Assembly (NCBI RefSeq): GCF_000209165.1
Contig: NC_009068.1
Coordinates: 1,240,001-1,304,000, forward strand
Origin: Scheffersomyces stipitis CBS 6054
Taxonomy: Eukaryota; Ascomycota; Pichiomycetes; Serinales; Debaryomycetaceae
Reading direction: 5' to 3'
Length of the DNA: 64,000 nt
The notes below the pieces were generated by a model, which was not told the origin of the DNA, made no database searches, and was given only the letters and a program-made list of their open reading frames with translations. Position numbers and translations under genes: made by a program. Positions 21,639-31,492 of the stretch are shown in pieces. Positions within the stretch are counted from its first letter, which is position 1. Each line of letters opens with the position of its first letter.

Positions 21639-24600
21639 ATGTCCTATATAGGCTGGTCCGTCCAGGACTGGATCCAGTTCCATTACCAGTCCACTCCCAA
21701 TGAGTCGTTTGCACTCTTACAAGAATTGCTCGGGGACCAGAACAAGGCTCCAGAAGACCCAGCCTGGATCTCGTTGGCTACGCTCGACAATTTAAAGCAT
21801 CAGTGGCATTTCTTGCAGTCCAAGTCCAACAAGTTGGACTTGCCCTTGTATGGTGTGCCTGTGGCCATAAAAGACAATATTGATGTCAAGGGTTTTGAAA
21901 CGACCGCCGCCTGTCCATCTTTCGCCTATTCGCCAGAAGACGATGCCACCACAGTAAAATTGTTGAGAAACGCTGGAGCCATCGTCATTGGTAAAACAAA
22001 CTTGGATCAGTTTGCTACCGGCTTAGTTGGAACCAGATCTCCATACGGAATCACCCCCAACACCTTCAACAAAGACTACGTCAGCGGAGGCTCTTCTGCT
22101 GGCTCTGCATCAGTTGTAGCCAGAGGTATTGTACCAATTTCCTTGGGTACAGACACTGCTGGTTCTGGAAGAGTCCCTGCAGCTTTGAACAATATCATAG
22201 GGTTGAAACCAACCAAGGGTGTTTTTTCCTGTGCTGGTGTCGTTCCAGCCTGTAAGTCGTTGGACTGTGTCTCCATCTTTTCACTCAACTTGCAAGATGC
22301 CCAGTTGGTATTCAATATCATGGCCCAAGAAGATGCCCTCAACGATGAATACTCGAGGCCATTGCCTGCAAACCCATTGATCAAATTCCCAGCTACACCC
22401 AAGATAGCCGTTCCCACCAACTTATTGTGGTTTGACGAAACCGAAAACCCCAAGATTTATAACAAGGCTGTTGATCACTTCAAAGAAAATGTCGGTGCTG
22501 AATTGGTACCATTGAATATTGATCTTTTATTGGACTTGGCCAAGTGTTTGTACGAAGGTCCTTGGGTTTCTGAGAGATTCGCAGCCACGAAAGATTTTTT
22601 CGCAACCAACCCTCCAGCAGCAGATTTGGACCCTACAGTGACTCAAATTATCAAGGGAGGTGAAAAGCATTCTGCTGCTACTGCCTTCGAATATGAATAC
22701 AAAAGACAAGGTATCATCCAAAAAGTATCCAAATTGTTGGAAGGCATCGATGCTATAATAGTACCTACTGCACCTCTCAATCCAACTATTGCGGAAGTAA
22801 CAAAAGAACCAATTAAAGTCAACGCCAACCAAGGTACTTACACCAACTTTGTAAATTTGGCTGATATGTCTGCGTTGGCTATTCCAGCAGGTTTTCGCTC
22901 CGACGGTTTACCATTTGGTATTACGTTGTTGTCGCACAAATTTAACGATTACGCACTTCTCGACTTGGCTAGTCGTTATTTGAAGGGTGTAGACTCAACA
23001 GAGAAGCGCTTCTACGGCTGTTTGAAGGATAAGCCAGTTTCCAGCTTGGGAGATGAATTGCTTCCTAATATTCCAGGTTTCGACCCAGAACTGCAAATCA
23101 AATTAGCCGTAGTTGGTGCCCACTTAAAGGGTTTCCAATTACACTGGCAATTAGAAAAAGTCAGAGCCAACTTGATTGAGTCTACCACTACATCAGGAAA
23201 CTATAAGCTCTACGCCTTGCCCAAGACTGGACCAGTTGCGAAGCCAGGCTTGAGGAGAGTCACTGAAAATGGTACCAAAATTGCTCTTGAAGTGTATGCC
23301 GTTCCAAAGGAAACTTTCGGAGACTTCATTGCCATGGTTCCAGAGCCTTTGGGAATTGGATCTGTAGAGTTGACATCTGGTGAATGGGTGAAGTCTTTCA
23401 TTTGCGAGGAAGTTGGATACAATGCTCCAGGAACAACCGATGTTTCGTCCTTCGGTGGATGGAAGAATTACCATGAACACTTAGCTCAGGAAGCAAAGGC
23501 TCAAAAGAAACCATTCAAATCTGTTTTGGTTGCCAACAGAGGTGAGATCGCCGTCAGAATCATCAAGACCTTGAAAAGATTGAATATTAAGTCGATTGCT
23601 GTATACTCTGACCCAGATAAGTATGCCAAGCATGTATTGATTGCCGATGCTGCTGTTCCATTGCATGGAACTTCGGCTGCTGAAACCTATATCGCAGTCG
23701 AAAAGATCATTCAGGCTGCTAAGGATACTGGTGCCGAAGCCATTATTCCTGGTTACGGGTTCTTGTCTGAAAATGCTGATTTCTCTGACCGCTGTGGAAA
23801 AGAAGGAATTGTCTTTGTAGGTCCATCTGGTGATGCTATCAGAAAATTGGGTTTAAAGCACTCAGCCAGAGAAATTGCCGAAAAGGCTGGGGTTCCTTTG
23901 GTACCTGGTTCCGGTTTAGTTAAGGATGCTCTCGAAGCCAAGGAAATCGCAGCCAAGTTGGAATATCCTGTCATGGTTAAATCAACAGCTGGTGGTGGAG
24001 GTATTGGTTTACAAAAAGTTGATTCAGAAAAAGACATTGAGCGTGTTTTTGAAACAGTTCAACATCAAGGTAAATCGTACTTTGGCGATGCTGGTGTTTT
24101 CTTAGAGAGATTCGTAGAAGACGCCAGACATGTTGAAGTCCAGATGTTTGGAGATGGTAAGGGAAGGGCCATTGCTCTTGGCGAAAGAGATTGTTCTTTG
24201 CAACGTCGAAACCAGAAGGTTATTGAAGAAACTCCTGCTCCAAACTTGCCAGAGGCTACAAGACAAAAGATGAGAGATGCAGCCGAATCCTTGGGTGCCA
24301 GTATGAATTACAAGTGTGCCGGTACTGTTGAATTTATCTACGACGAAAAGCGTGATGAATTCTACTTCTTAGAAGTCAATGCCAGATTACAAGTTGAACA
24401 TCCAATTACTGAAATGGTGACGGGCTTAGACTTAGTGGAGTGGATGTTGTACATTGCTGCTGATGATCCCCCAGATTTCTCTCAAAAAATCGAAGTCACT
24501 GGTGCTTCTATGGAAGCCAGATTGTATGCTGAAAACCCAGTGAAGGATTTCATGCCTTCTCCAGGCCAATTAACCGAAGTCAAGTTCCCAGAATGGGCCA

Positions 24601-27107
24601 GAGTTGATGGCTGGGTTGAAAAAGGTACTGTTATCTCTGCTGAATATGATCCTACTTTGGCTAAGATCATTGTTCACGGAAAGGACAGAAATGATGCTTT
24701 GAAGAAGTTGAGACAAGCTTTGGATGAAACAGTTGTTTTCGGCTGTATCACAAACATTGACTACTTAAGATCGATTATCAACTCGTCTATGTTCGCCGAG
24801 GCCAAGGTTGCCACCAAGGTATTGGATTCCTACGATTACAGACCTACGGCTTTTGAAATCATAAGCCCAGGTGCTTACACAACCGTACAAGACTACCCTG
24901 GTAGAAAAGGCTACTGGCACATTGGTGTTCCTCCTTCTGGTTGTATGGACGAGTACTCCTTCAGAGTTGCCAACAGAATTGTTGGTAACGATAAGGTTGC
25001 TCCTGGTATTGAGATCACCTTGAATGGTCCAAAGTTATTGTTTCACCATGATGCTGTTATAGCAGTTACTGGTGGAGCTGTTGAAATTGATATCAATGGA
25101 TACAAGGTTGAACAATGGGCTCCTCTCCATGTCAAGAGAGGAGACAAGGTGTCAATTGGGAAATTGACTACTGGTTGCAGAGCTTACTTGGCTATTAGAG
25201 GAGGCATTGACGTCACTGAATACTTAGGCTCCAGATCTACTTTTGCGTTGGGTAACTTGGGTGGCTATAATGGTAGAGTTTTGAAATTGGGTGACGTTTT
25301 ATTCTTGGGTCAACCGGAAATTTCTAGTTGTACTTTGCCAGCTCCGATTTCTGAACCATCTAACATTGCTCCATCATTGATTCCTAATTACGACAACAAA
25401 GTTTGGCAAGTTGGTGTTACATGTGGACCTCACGGTTCTCCTGATTTCTTCAAACCTGAAGCGATTGAAACTTTCTTCAAGGACACTTGGAAAGTTCATT
25501 ACAATTCTAATAGATTTGGTGTTAGATTGATTGGCCCAAAGCCTGTTTGGGCTAGACCGGATGGTGGTGATGCAGGTTTGCATCCTTCCAACACTCATGA
25601 CTACGTTTACTCTTTAGGTGCTATCAACTTCACTGGTGATGAACCTGTTATCTTGACTTGTGACGGTCCATCCTTAGGTGGGTTCGTCTGTGCTGCCGTT
25701 GTTGTGGAATCTGAAATGTGGAAAATCGGTCAAGTAAAGCCTGGTGAACAAATTCAATTCATTCCAATTTCCTACGAAACTTCGATTGAATTAAAGAACC
25801 AACAGGACAAAATCATCGAAAACTTGACTGGTGACTTGCCTTCTTTTGATGGTAAGGCAATCAAGCCGGAAAATCCTGTCTTATTTGAATTCCTGGCTTC
25901 GTCCAACGCTCCAAAGGTTGTTTATCGTCAAGCAGGTGACCGATACATTTTGGTAGAATACGGTGAAAACTGTATGGACTTGAATACTTCGTACAGAATT
26001 CAGAGATTGATTGAAATGGTTGAAGAACACAAGACTAGAGGAATTGTTGAAATGTCTCAAGGTGTTAGATCAGTTTTGATCGAGTTCAACCGCGAGGTTA
26101 CCCAGGATGAACTCTTGAAGACGTTGATTTCTTACGAAAAAGAGATCTTTTTCATCAACAAGTGGGAAGTTAAGTCGAGAATCATTAAATTGCCAATGGC
26201 CTTTGAAGACAAGAAGACTTTGGATGCTGTTAAGAGATACTCAGAGACCATTAGAAGTGAGGCACCATGGTTACCAAACAATGTTGACTTCATAGCTAAC
26301 ATCAACGGCATTACTAGAGAAGAGGTCAGAGATTTGGCATATACTGCTAGATTCATGGTGTTGGGTCTCGGTGATGTCTTCCTTGGTGCACCTTGTGCAG
26401 TTCCATTGGATCCAAGACAAAGACTCTTGGGTACGAAGTACAACCCATCTAGAACATATACTCCTAACGGAACTGTGGGTATTGGTGGTAGTTATATGTG
26501 TATCTACACCATGGAATCACCAGGAGGATATCAATTGATCGGCAGAACTGTTCCTATTTGGGATAAGTTGACCTTGGCTTCTCATTCTGGTGACAAGCCA
26601 TGGTTGTTGAGACCATTCGATCAAGTTGAATTCTATCCAGTTAGCGAAGAAGAAATCGACAAGTTCTCTGAAGAAATGAATGCTGGTAAGTTTAAGGTCG
26701 ATATTATTGAAACTGTCTTCAAACACGGCAAGTACTTGGAGTGGATCCAAGAACATTCTGACTCAATTGCTGAATTCCAGAAGAACCAAGGGGGTGAGAA
26801 GTTAGAAGAATTCAACCGCTTGATCCAGATCTCGAACAGTGAATTGGAAAAATCTGGTACCAAAATTGTAGAAGACGAATCCTACGACGACACCCACGAA
26901 TTGGTTTACTCGGAATACTCTGGTAGATTCTGGAAATCCTTAGTTGAGACTGGTGATGAAGTTAAAGCTGGTCGTGCATTAATTGTTGTTGAAGCTATGA
27001 AAACTGAAATGGTTGTCTCTGCACCAAGAGACGGTAAGGTTGTCAAGATCTACCATAAGAACGGTGATATGGTGGATGCTGGAGATTTGGTTGTTGTTCT
27101 TGCATGA
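21639..27107 (+). CDS. DUR1,2: Urea amidolyase (allophanate hydrolase-urea carboxylase fusion)
   Basis: This 1822-residue bifunctional cytosolic enzyme carboxylates urea to allophanate with ATP and biotin, then hydrolyses allophanate to ammonium and CO2. Domains in order: amidase-signature allophanate hydrolase (1-455) with Lys78 (AIKDN), the GGSSAGS serines (152/153) and nucleophile Ser176 (DTAGSGR); the hydrolase C-terminal domain (about 460-600); biotin carboxylase (about 624-1070) starting at VLVANRGEIAVR with the ATP-grasp loop GGGGIG; carboxyltransferase halves of the KipA/KipI type (about 1078-1650); and biotinyl carrier (about 1745-1822) with biotin Lys1788 in EAMKTEM. Order and length match fungal Dur1,2 (1835 in S. 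cerevisiae). No frameshift was seen. DUR3 lies upstream on the same strand. Confidence 0.97.
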   Translation: MSYIGWSVQDWIQFHYQSTPNESFALLQELLGDQNKAPEDPAWISLATLDNLKHQWHFLQSKSNKLDLPLYGVPVAIKDNIDVKGFETTAACPSFAYSPEDDATTVKLLRNAGAIVIGKTNLDQFATGLVGTRSPYGITPNTFNKDYVSGGSSAGSASVVARGIVPISLGTDTAGSGRVPAALNNIIGLKPTKGVFSCAGVVPACKSLDCVSIFSLNLQDAQLVFNIMAQEDALNDEYSRPLPANPLIKFPATPKIAVPTNLLWFDETENPKIYNKAVDHFKENVGAELVPLNIDLLLDLAKCLYEGPWVSERFAATKDFFATNPPAADLDPTVTQIIKGGEKHSAATAFEYEYKRQGIIQKVSKLLEGIDAIIVPTAPLNPTIAEVTKEPIKVNANQGTYTNFVNLADMSALAIPAGFRSDGLPFGITLLSHKFNDYALLDLASRYLKGVDSTEKRFYGCLKDKPVSSLGDELLPNIPGFDPELQIKLAVVGAHLKGFQLHWQLEKVRANLIESTTTSGNYKLYALPKTGPVAKPGLRRVTENGTKIALEVYAVPKETFGDFIAMVPEPLGIGSVELTSGEWVKSFICEEVGYNAPGTTDVSSFGGWKNYHEHLAQEAKAQKKPFKSVLVANRGEIAVRIIKTLKRLNIKSIAVYSDPDKYAKHVLIADAAVPLHGTSAAETYIAVEKIIQAAKDTGAEAIIPGYGFLSENADFSDRCGKEGIVFVGPSGDAIRKLGLKHSAREIAEKAGVPLVPGSGLVKDALEAKEIAAKLEYPVMVKSTAGGGGIGLQKVDSEKDIERVFETVQHQGKSYFGDAGVFLERFVEDARHVEVQMFGDGKGRAIALGERDCSLQRRNQKVIEETPAPNLPEATRQKMRDAAESLGASMNYKCAGTVEFIYDEKRDEFYFLEVNARLQVEHPITEMVTGLDLVEWMLYIAADDPPDFSQKIEVTGASMEARLYAENPVKDFMPSPGQLTEVKFPEWARVDGWVEKGTVISAEYDPTLAKIIVHGKDRNDALKKLRQALDETVVFGCITNIDYLRSIINSSMFAEAKVATKVLDSYDYRPTAFEIISPGAYTTVQDYPGRKGYWHIGVPPSGCMDEYSFRVANRIVGNDKVAPGIEITLNGPKLLFHHDAVIAVTGGAVEIDINGYKVEQWAPLHVKRGDKVSIGKLTTGCRAYLAIRGGIDVTEYLGSRSTFALGNLGGYNGRVLKLGDVLFLGQPEISSCTLPAPISEPSNIAPSLIPNYDNKVWQVGVTCGPHGSPDFFKPEAIETFFKDTWKVHYNSNRFGVRLIGPKPVWARPDGGDAGLHPSNTHDYVYSLGAINFTGDEPVILTCDGPSLGGFVCAAVVVESEMWKIGQVKPGEQIQFIPISYETSIELKNQQDKIIENLTGDLPSFDGKAIKPENPVLFEFLASSNAPKVVYRQAGDRYILVEYGENCMDLNTSYRIQRLIEMVEEHKTRGIVEMSQGVRSVLIEFNREVTQDELLKTLISYEKEIFFINKWEVKSRIIKLPMAFEDKKTLDAVKRYSETIRSEAPWLPNNVDFIANINGITREEVRDLAYTARFMVLGLGDVFLGAPCAVPLDPRQRLLGTKYNPSRTYTPNGTVGIGGSYMCIYTMESPGGYQLIGRTVPIWDKLTLASHSGDKPWLLRPFDQVEFYPVSEEEIDKFSEEMNAGKFKVDIIETVFKHGKYLEWIQEHSDSIAEFQKNQGGEKLEEFNRLIQISNSELEKSGTKIVEDESYDDTHELVYSEYSGRFWKSLVETGDEVKAGRALIVVEAMKTEMVVSAPRDGKVVKIYHKNGDMVDAGDLVVVLA

Positions 27108-27416
27108 TAAATTATAAAAATAAAGAATTTTGAATTAATGTATAAATTATACTAATTGACGATTGTTTTTCTTGTACATGTAAATCATTTGTGAATAAGC
27201 CCATAGGAATAAGCCCATAGTAGGAATATGGCTATCTTTTTGCACCCAATATGAGCACGTGCCATTTCACATGACTAGAGGATTCGCGTTTTGTTTCGAG
27301 AACTTATTTACTTCAGATCTACTTACAGCTCCAGATAATCTTGAAAATTTCAATATATATTAGTGGTACTCTTTTCAGTTGGAGCTTTTCCATTATCAAA
27401 ATTGGTTTTAATTGAG
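27108..27416. other. HAT1 promoter region
   Basis: This stretch of about 309 bp includes a direct repeat of AATAAGCCCATAG near 27193-27220, a GCACGTGC palindrome at 27255-27262 (about 160 bp before the ATG), and ATTCGCGTT near 27283, which resembles an MCB half-site. No gene is seen. Confidence 0.5.
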
Positions 27417-28634
27417 ATGAGCACCAGTCTCAATGCTGCAGCTTTGCAGCCTGAACAGTGGACAGTTTCAGCCAACGAAGCCCTCAAGTTATACGTGACC
27501 GATCCTGACGGAGCCACTAATTTTCAGGCCAGTTTCACATATCCTCTCTTTGGAGAAGCTGAGACGATTTACGGATACAAGGATCTTGTAATTTTCTTGT
27601 GTTTTGACCATTTCACGTTTTATCCGTTCTTGAACACAAAGTATGCTGATAAACTCAAAGATCCTGAGATTGTCGATGTCAAGGCAGTCGTCCAGAAATA
27701 CTTACCTGAGTCTACCATCTACAAGGATGAAGCCAAATGGGCAGATGCCATTAAAAATGAAAAAGATACATACCAAATTCCTGGAGAATTGGTTGATTCT
27801 TTTGAGCAAGATGTGGAAGGAAAATTGGCAACGTTTGACATCTACAAGATCAACTTGAAGGACGCTGCAGGCTTGGAGTTGCATAAAAGATTGCAGATCT
27901 TGGTGCTACTTTTCATTGAAGCCGGTTCGTACATTGATGCTTCTGATGATTTGTGGGATGTGTATCTTCTCTACCAATCTGTAGAGGGCCAGGAAGATCC
28001 ATCCATTGTTGGATTCACCACTGTCTACAACTATTGGAAGTATGGTGGATCTGAAAAGTTTGACAATGACGAACAGTTTGTAAGATTGAAGATTTCACAG
28101 TTTGTTATATTGCCTATGTACCAGGGACAGGGATTGGGAGGTCAGTTCTACTCGAAATTGTTTGACATATGGCACAAGGATGAGAAGGTCGTAGAGATAG
28201 TAGTGGAAGACCCCAACGAGAGCTTTGATGATTTGAGAGACAGATCAGATTTGGTGAGATTAAGTAAATCGCTCAAGTTGACAGATATAACTACTAAACT
28301 CACGCTGGAGTGGAAGGAAAAGGAGAGACAAAAGTTGAAGTTGGAAAAGAGACAGTTTTCCCGACTCTTGGAGTTGGTTTTGCTTTACCTTTTCAAGAGG
28401 AACGCAGGCAGCGACACCAAGAAAGACATAAGGTTATTCATCAAGAAGAGAATATACGAAAAGAACATTGAGGGATTAAAGACTTTGGATGACAACAGCA
28501 AGAAGGACAAGTTGCAGACAGCCTATGTTGCACTTGAGGAGGACTACTACCGAATCTTGGGAGATATCCAGTTGCCAGTCAAGAGAGAAGGAGATGGAGA
28601 AGAGAATGGCAATGTGAAGAAGACGAAGGTCTAG
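27417..28634 (+). CDS. HAT1: Histone acetyltransferase type B catalytic subunit
   Basis: The product is 405 residues from the ATG at 27417. The open frame reaches back to 27363, but family similarity starts just after MSTSLNAAALQPEQW. Hat1 acetylates Lys5/Lys12 of free histone H4 with acetyl-CoA before deposition, with the Hat2 WD-repeat partner. Visible features are the N-terminal Hat1 domain (ETIYGYKDLVIFLCFDHFTF), the GNAT acetyl-CoA loop QGQGLGG (236-242) and the acidic catalytic stretch EDPNESFDDLRDR (264-276), followed by a helical C-terminal domain and a lysine-rich tail (VKKTKV). Length is near that of S. cerevisiae Hat1 (374). An AAAGT-type repeat follows the stop. Confidence 0.94.
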   Translation: MSTSLNAAALQPEQWTVSANEALKLYVTDPDGATNFQASFTYPLFGEAETIYGYKDLVIFLCFDHFTFYPFLNTKYADKLKDPEIVDVKAVVQKYLPESTIYKDEAKWADAIKNEKDTYQIPGELVDSFEQDVEGKLATFDIYKINLKDAAGLELHKRLQILVLLFIEAGSYIDASDDLWDVYLLYQSVEGQEDPSIVGFTTVYNYWKYGGSEKFDNDEQFVRLKISQFVILPMYQGQGLGGQFYSKLFDIWHKDEKVVEIVVEDPNESFDDLRDRSDLVRLSKSLKLTDITTKLTLEWKEKERQKLKLEKRQFSRLLELVLLYLFKRNAGSDTKKDIRLFIKKRIYEKNIEGLKTLDDNSKKDKLQTAYVALEEDYYRILGDIQLPVKREGDGEENGNVKKTKV

Positions 28635-29851
28635 ACATGTGCAATTATCAATAAAAGTAAAGTAAAGTAAAGCAAGAAAAGAAAGTAAATACAGTAATGT
28701 AGAAGCACAAGTACTCTTATTTAGTAGGGTGTCATTTAGTAGAGCAATTGACATAATGTAGAGCTCAATTGTAGTCGATATTGTACTGGTGGTACATGCT
28801 AAAGCAGTGAATAGCAATTATTGTATGAGCAGCGGTAGATGATGAAAAATGTAGCAGTGGTGCATATTGCTTTTCCTTAATTCCCAATAAGGTACAAGAC
28901 CCGGCAGCTAGAACCCGAGGTAACGGTGACTTGACTAATGAGGCAACCGGCAACAGACAGAGCAGAGTTGGCTACCTGGTCGCAAGTCAACGTAGATGAG
29001 CCACACAAAATGGGCCAAGACGAGCTGTTCAGCCGTTGTAGCCGGCACTGAAAGCGAGAGTCGGAAATAATGACGTAGCACCAGAATCAAAACTACAATA
29101 ATTGTTCCAATCTTTAATCACATTCTCGTCATTTAGATAAGTCAAGAAGTTGAAGGGGCCTTGCATATGTGCTTGTGTCAGTTCGTGACGCTATGACTTC
29201 ATCGCTATCGGTGAGTTCCAGATAAAAGCCATTGGACAGGAAGACCCATGACGTCATCTCGTCAGTCTCTGCAGTCGTGTCATGTGCGCAGCCTCAGCTG
29301 ATGATGGAGACATCTGCCTCGCCGGCAGGACAAGTGCCGTAAGGGCAAGAAGCGCGACATTGTGCCATTTAGGTCAAGAGCAAAGTCTGGCAGAGATAAG
29401 GCGACTAGGAACCACCACAAACACGTCCCTTCTGTGGTGACTAGCAGAATGGTACCACGCCACCAAAACGCAGCGCTCCCAGTTACTCCGGAGCTAACAG
29501 CAGCCAGCCAAAACTCACTTCTTATTGGACAATTGCTGTTTCTTCCTCCCAATTGCAATTGACACAAACCAGCCGTACACTCCCAGCTTTTCCCTCCCTT
29601 CCAGGCTAAGCAAGAATAGTGGTTGCATCGCTCCTGCACAGCGCCATTCTTCCACCATTGTTCCTTCGTGAAACCATGTCCTGCAGATAGACGATATGGC
29701 CCACTCTCGAGCCCCATCCATAAATTTCAGTTCATCCCCCTTTTCGAGGAGTATAAATATGATGGAAAATTTCCAATTGAATCCTCCCTCCAGCTTTTGA
29801 GTTTTTGGTTCTCATCCTCACCTTCGTGCCACGCTTCTATACTTATCCACC
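28635..29851. other. Intergenic region between HAT1 and LSP1, about 1.2 kb
   Basis: It starts with a short (AAAGT)n tract (about 28654-28680). Around 29068 and 29248 it has CRE/ATF-like sites, the second a perfect palindrome ATGACGTCAT (29248-29257), about 600 bp before LSP1. A TATA box (TATAAATA) sits near 29752. No gene or RNA was recognised. Confidence 0.55.
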
Positions 29852-30775
29852 ATGCACAGAACATATTCCTTGAGATCGCAGAAGGCTCCTACTGCTGCGC
29901 AATTGCAGTCTCCCCCACCACCTCCTTCCACCACCAAGTCCAAGTTCTTCGGTAAGGGAGGAATTGCTTCTACGTTCAGAAAGTCCGTGGCCGGTGCTAC
30001 AGGACCCGAATTGTCGAGAAAGTTGTCGCAATACATCAAGATGGAGAAGAACGTCATGAGAGCCCTTGAGTTGACTGCCGGTGAACGTCGTGACGTAGCC
30101 AAGCAGTTGTCCGCCTGGGGTGAAGAAAACGACGACGATGTTTCCGATGTCACCGACAAGTTGGGTGTCTTAATTTACGAAATTGGTGAATTGGAAGACC
30201 AGTACATCGACAAGTACGACCAGTACAGAATCACCTTGAAGACCATCAGAAACATCGAAGCCTCCGTCCAACCTTCCAGAGACAGAAAGCAAAAGATCAC
30301 TGATGAAATCGCCCACTTGAAGTACAAGGACCCTCAGTCGCCAAAGATTCCTGTTTTGGAACAGGAATTGGTCAGAGCCGAAGCCGAATCGTTGGTTGCT
30401 GAAGCTCAATTGTCCAACATCACCAGAGAACAGTTGAAGGCTGCCTTCAACTACCAGTTTGATGCTACCAGAGAATTAGCTGAAAAGTACGCTTTGATTG
30501 CTGGTTACGGTAAGGCCTTGTTGGAATTGTTGGACGACTCTGCCGTCACTCCTGGTGAAACCAGACCTGCCTATGATGGTTACGAAGCCTCCAAGCAGAT
30601 CATCATCGACGCTGAAAACGCCTTGGCTTCATGGACCTTGGACTCTGCTGCTGTCAAGCCTACCTTATCTTTGCATCAAGAATACGACGAAGACGAAGTG
30701 GAAGAAGACGGAGTTGTTGAAGCTGCTGAGGAAGAATTCGCCAAGCACGACGAAGAAGAAGAAGTGCAAAACTAG
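29852..30775 (+). CDS. LSP1: Eisosome core BAR-domain protein (Lsp1/Pil1 family)
   Basis: This 307-residue protein begins MHRTYSLRSQKAPTAAQLQ, the family N-terminus that anchors eisosomes. The BAR-like coiled region (about 40-275) is nearly colinear with both Pil1 and Lsp1. Lsp1-like choices (SKFFGKGGIASTFRK, SPKIPVLEQE, TLDSAAVKPTLS) make Lsp1 the better match. The C-terminus is a short acidic tail (DEDEVEEDG...EEEEVQN), shorter than in S. cerevisiae (339-341 residues). Eisosomes are furrows of the plasma membrane that organise sphingolipid signalling and transporters. Codon use is strongly biased with almost no CTG, typical of a highly expressed gene. A TATA box lies about 100 bp upstream. 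Confidence 0.92.
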   Translation: MHRTYSLRSQKAPTAAQLQSPPPPPSTTKSKFFGKGGIASTFRKSVAGATGPELSRKLSQYIKMEKNVMRALELTAGERRDVAKQLSAWGEENDDDVSDVTDKLGVLIYEIGELEDQYIDKYDQYRITLKTIRNIEASVQPSRDRKQKITDEIAHLKYKDPQSPKIPVLEQELVRAEAESLVAEAQLSNITREQLKAAFNYQFDATRELAEKYALIAGYGKALLELLDDSAVTPGETRPAYDGYEASKQIIIDAENALASWTLDSAAVKPTLSLHQEYDEDEVEEDGVVEAAEEEFAKHDEEEEVQN

Positions 30776-31492
30776 GATAACTGAAAAAGTAATTTTCATC
30801 AAAACTTAATTTCAAATGATTTCTTATCCTCAATTTCTTCATTTCTTCTTCTCAGTCAATTGTTACTATTGAAGCCGATTGTCACCAATTATTCATTGTT
30901 TAACTTTGACTTGACTGGTTGTTTTCCCAGAATTCCAACCACCTTATGTTTTTATGTTCTTTGCCTGTTCGATTCTTGTGTCATTATATGAAAACTATGT
31001 TGTATTAGTATTTTGGAATAGTGGACCCTACCTCGTCTATATTAACCATTTAGTTAGCTTAAGTAATAATATCTGGTATGTACACTTCGAGTCGTAGCCC
31101 ACCCTTTCTTTCATTTGGTCAGCATTAGATACTATACTCTACTAATTGACCTACTTGCAATACAATACATGTTTATTATCTTACAATCATACATTACTTT
31201 CTACTTTGCTTGCAGTTTACATTACATTCCATTCCTATAATCCCACATCACCTTTCTTGATTACTTCCTCAAAATTATAAAGAACCCCATTCTCATAACC
31301 ACTGCGTTTCCCAATTGGGATCATCTGCACTTACATCGAGATTTTCAGAACTAATTAGCGACTTTCCCGTTTTTTGACTTATGCAGTAGCCAGAAACAGC
31401 TTCATTGCATGATTATTCTCCCATCCTGCATGACTATGAAGGGTATCTTGACTTGGAATGTAAATCTCTGTATGGTTAGATCATGGATTACC
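30776..31492. other. 3' intergenic region between convergent LSP1 and REC8
   Basis: About 717 bp of AT-rich DNA between two converging genes, expected to hold both 3' ends. I see nothing else in it. Confidence 0.55.

Noticed and set aside
27363..27416. Upstream extension of HAT1
   Set aside because: The frame is open but does not start with a supported ATG, and family sequence begins after the ATG at 27417.
28836..28850. ATGATGA as box C of a C/D snoRNA
   Set aside because: No box D (CTGA) at a suitable distance and no terminal stem.
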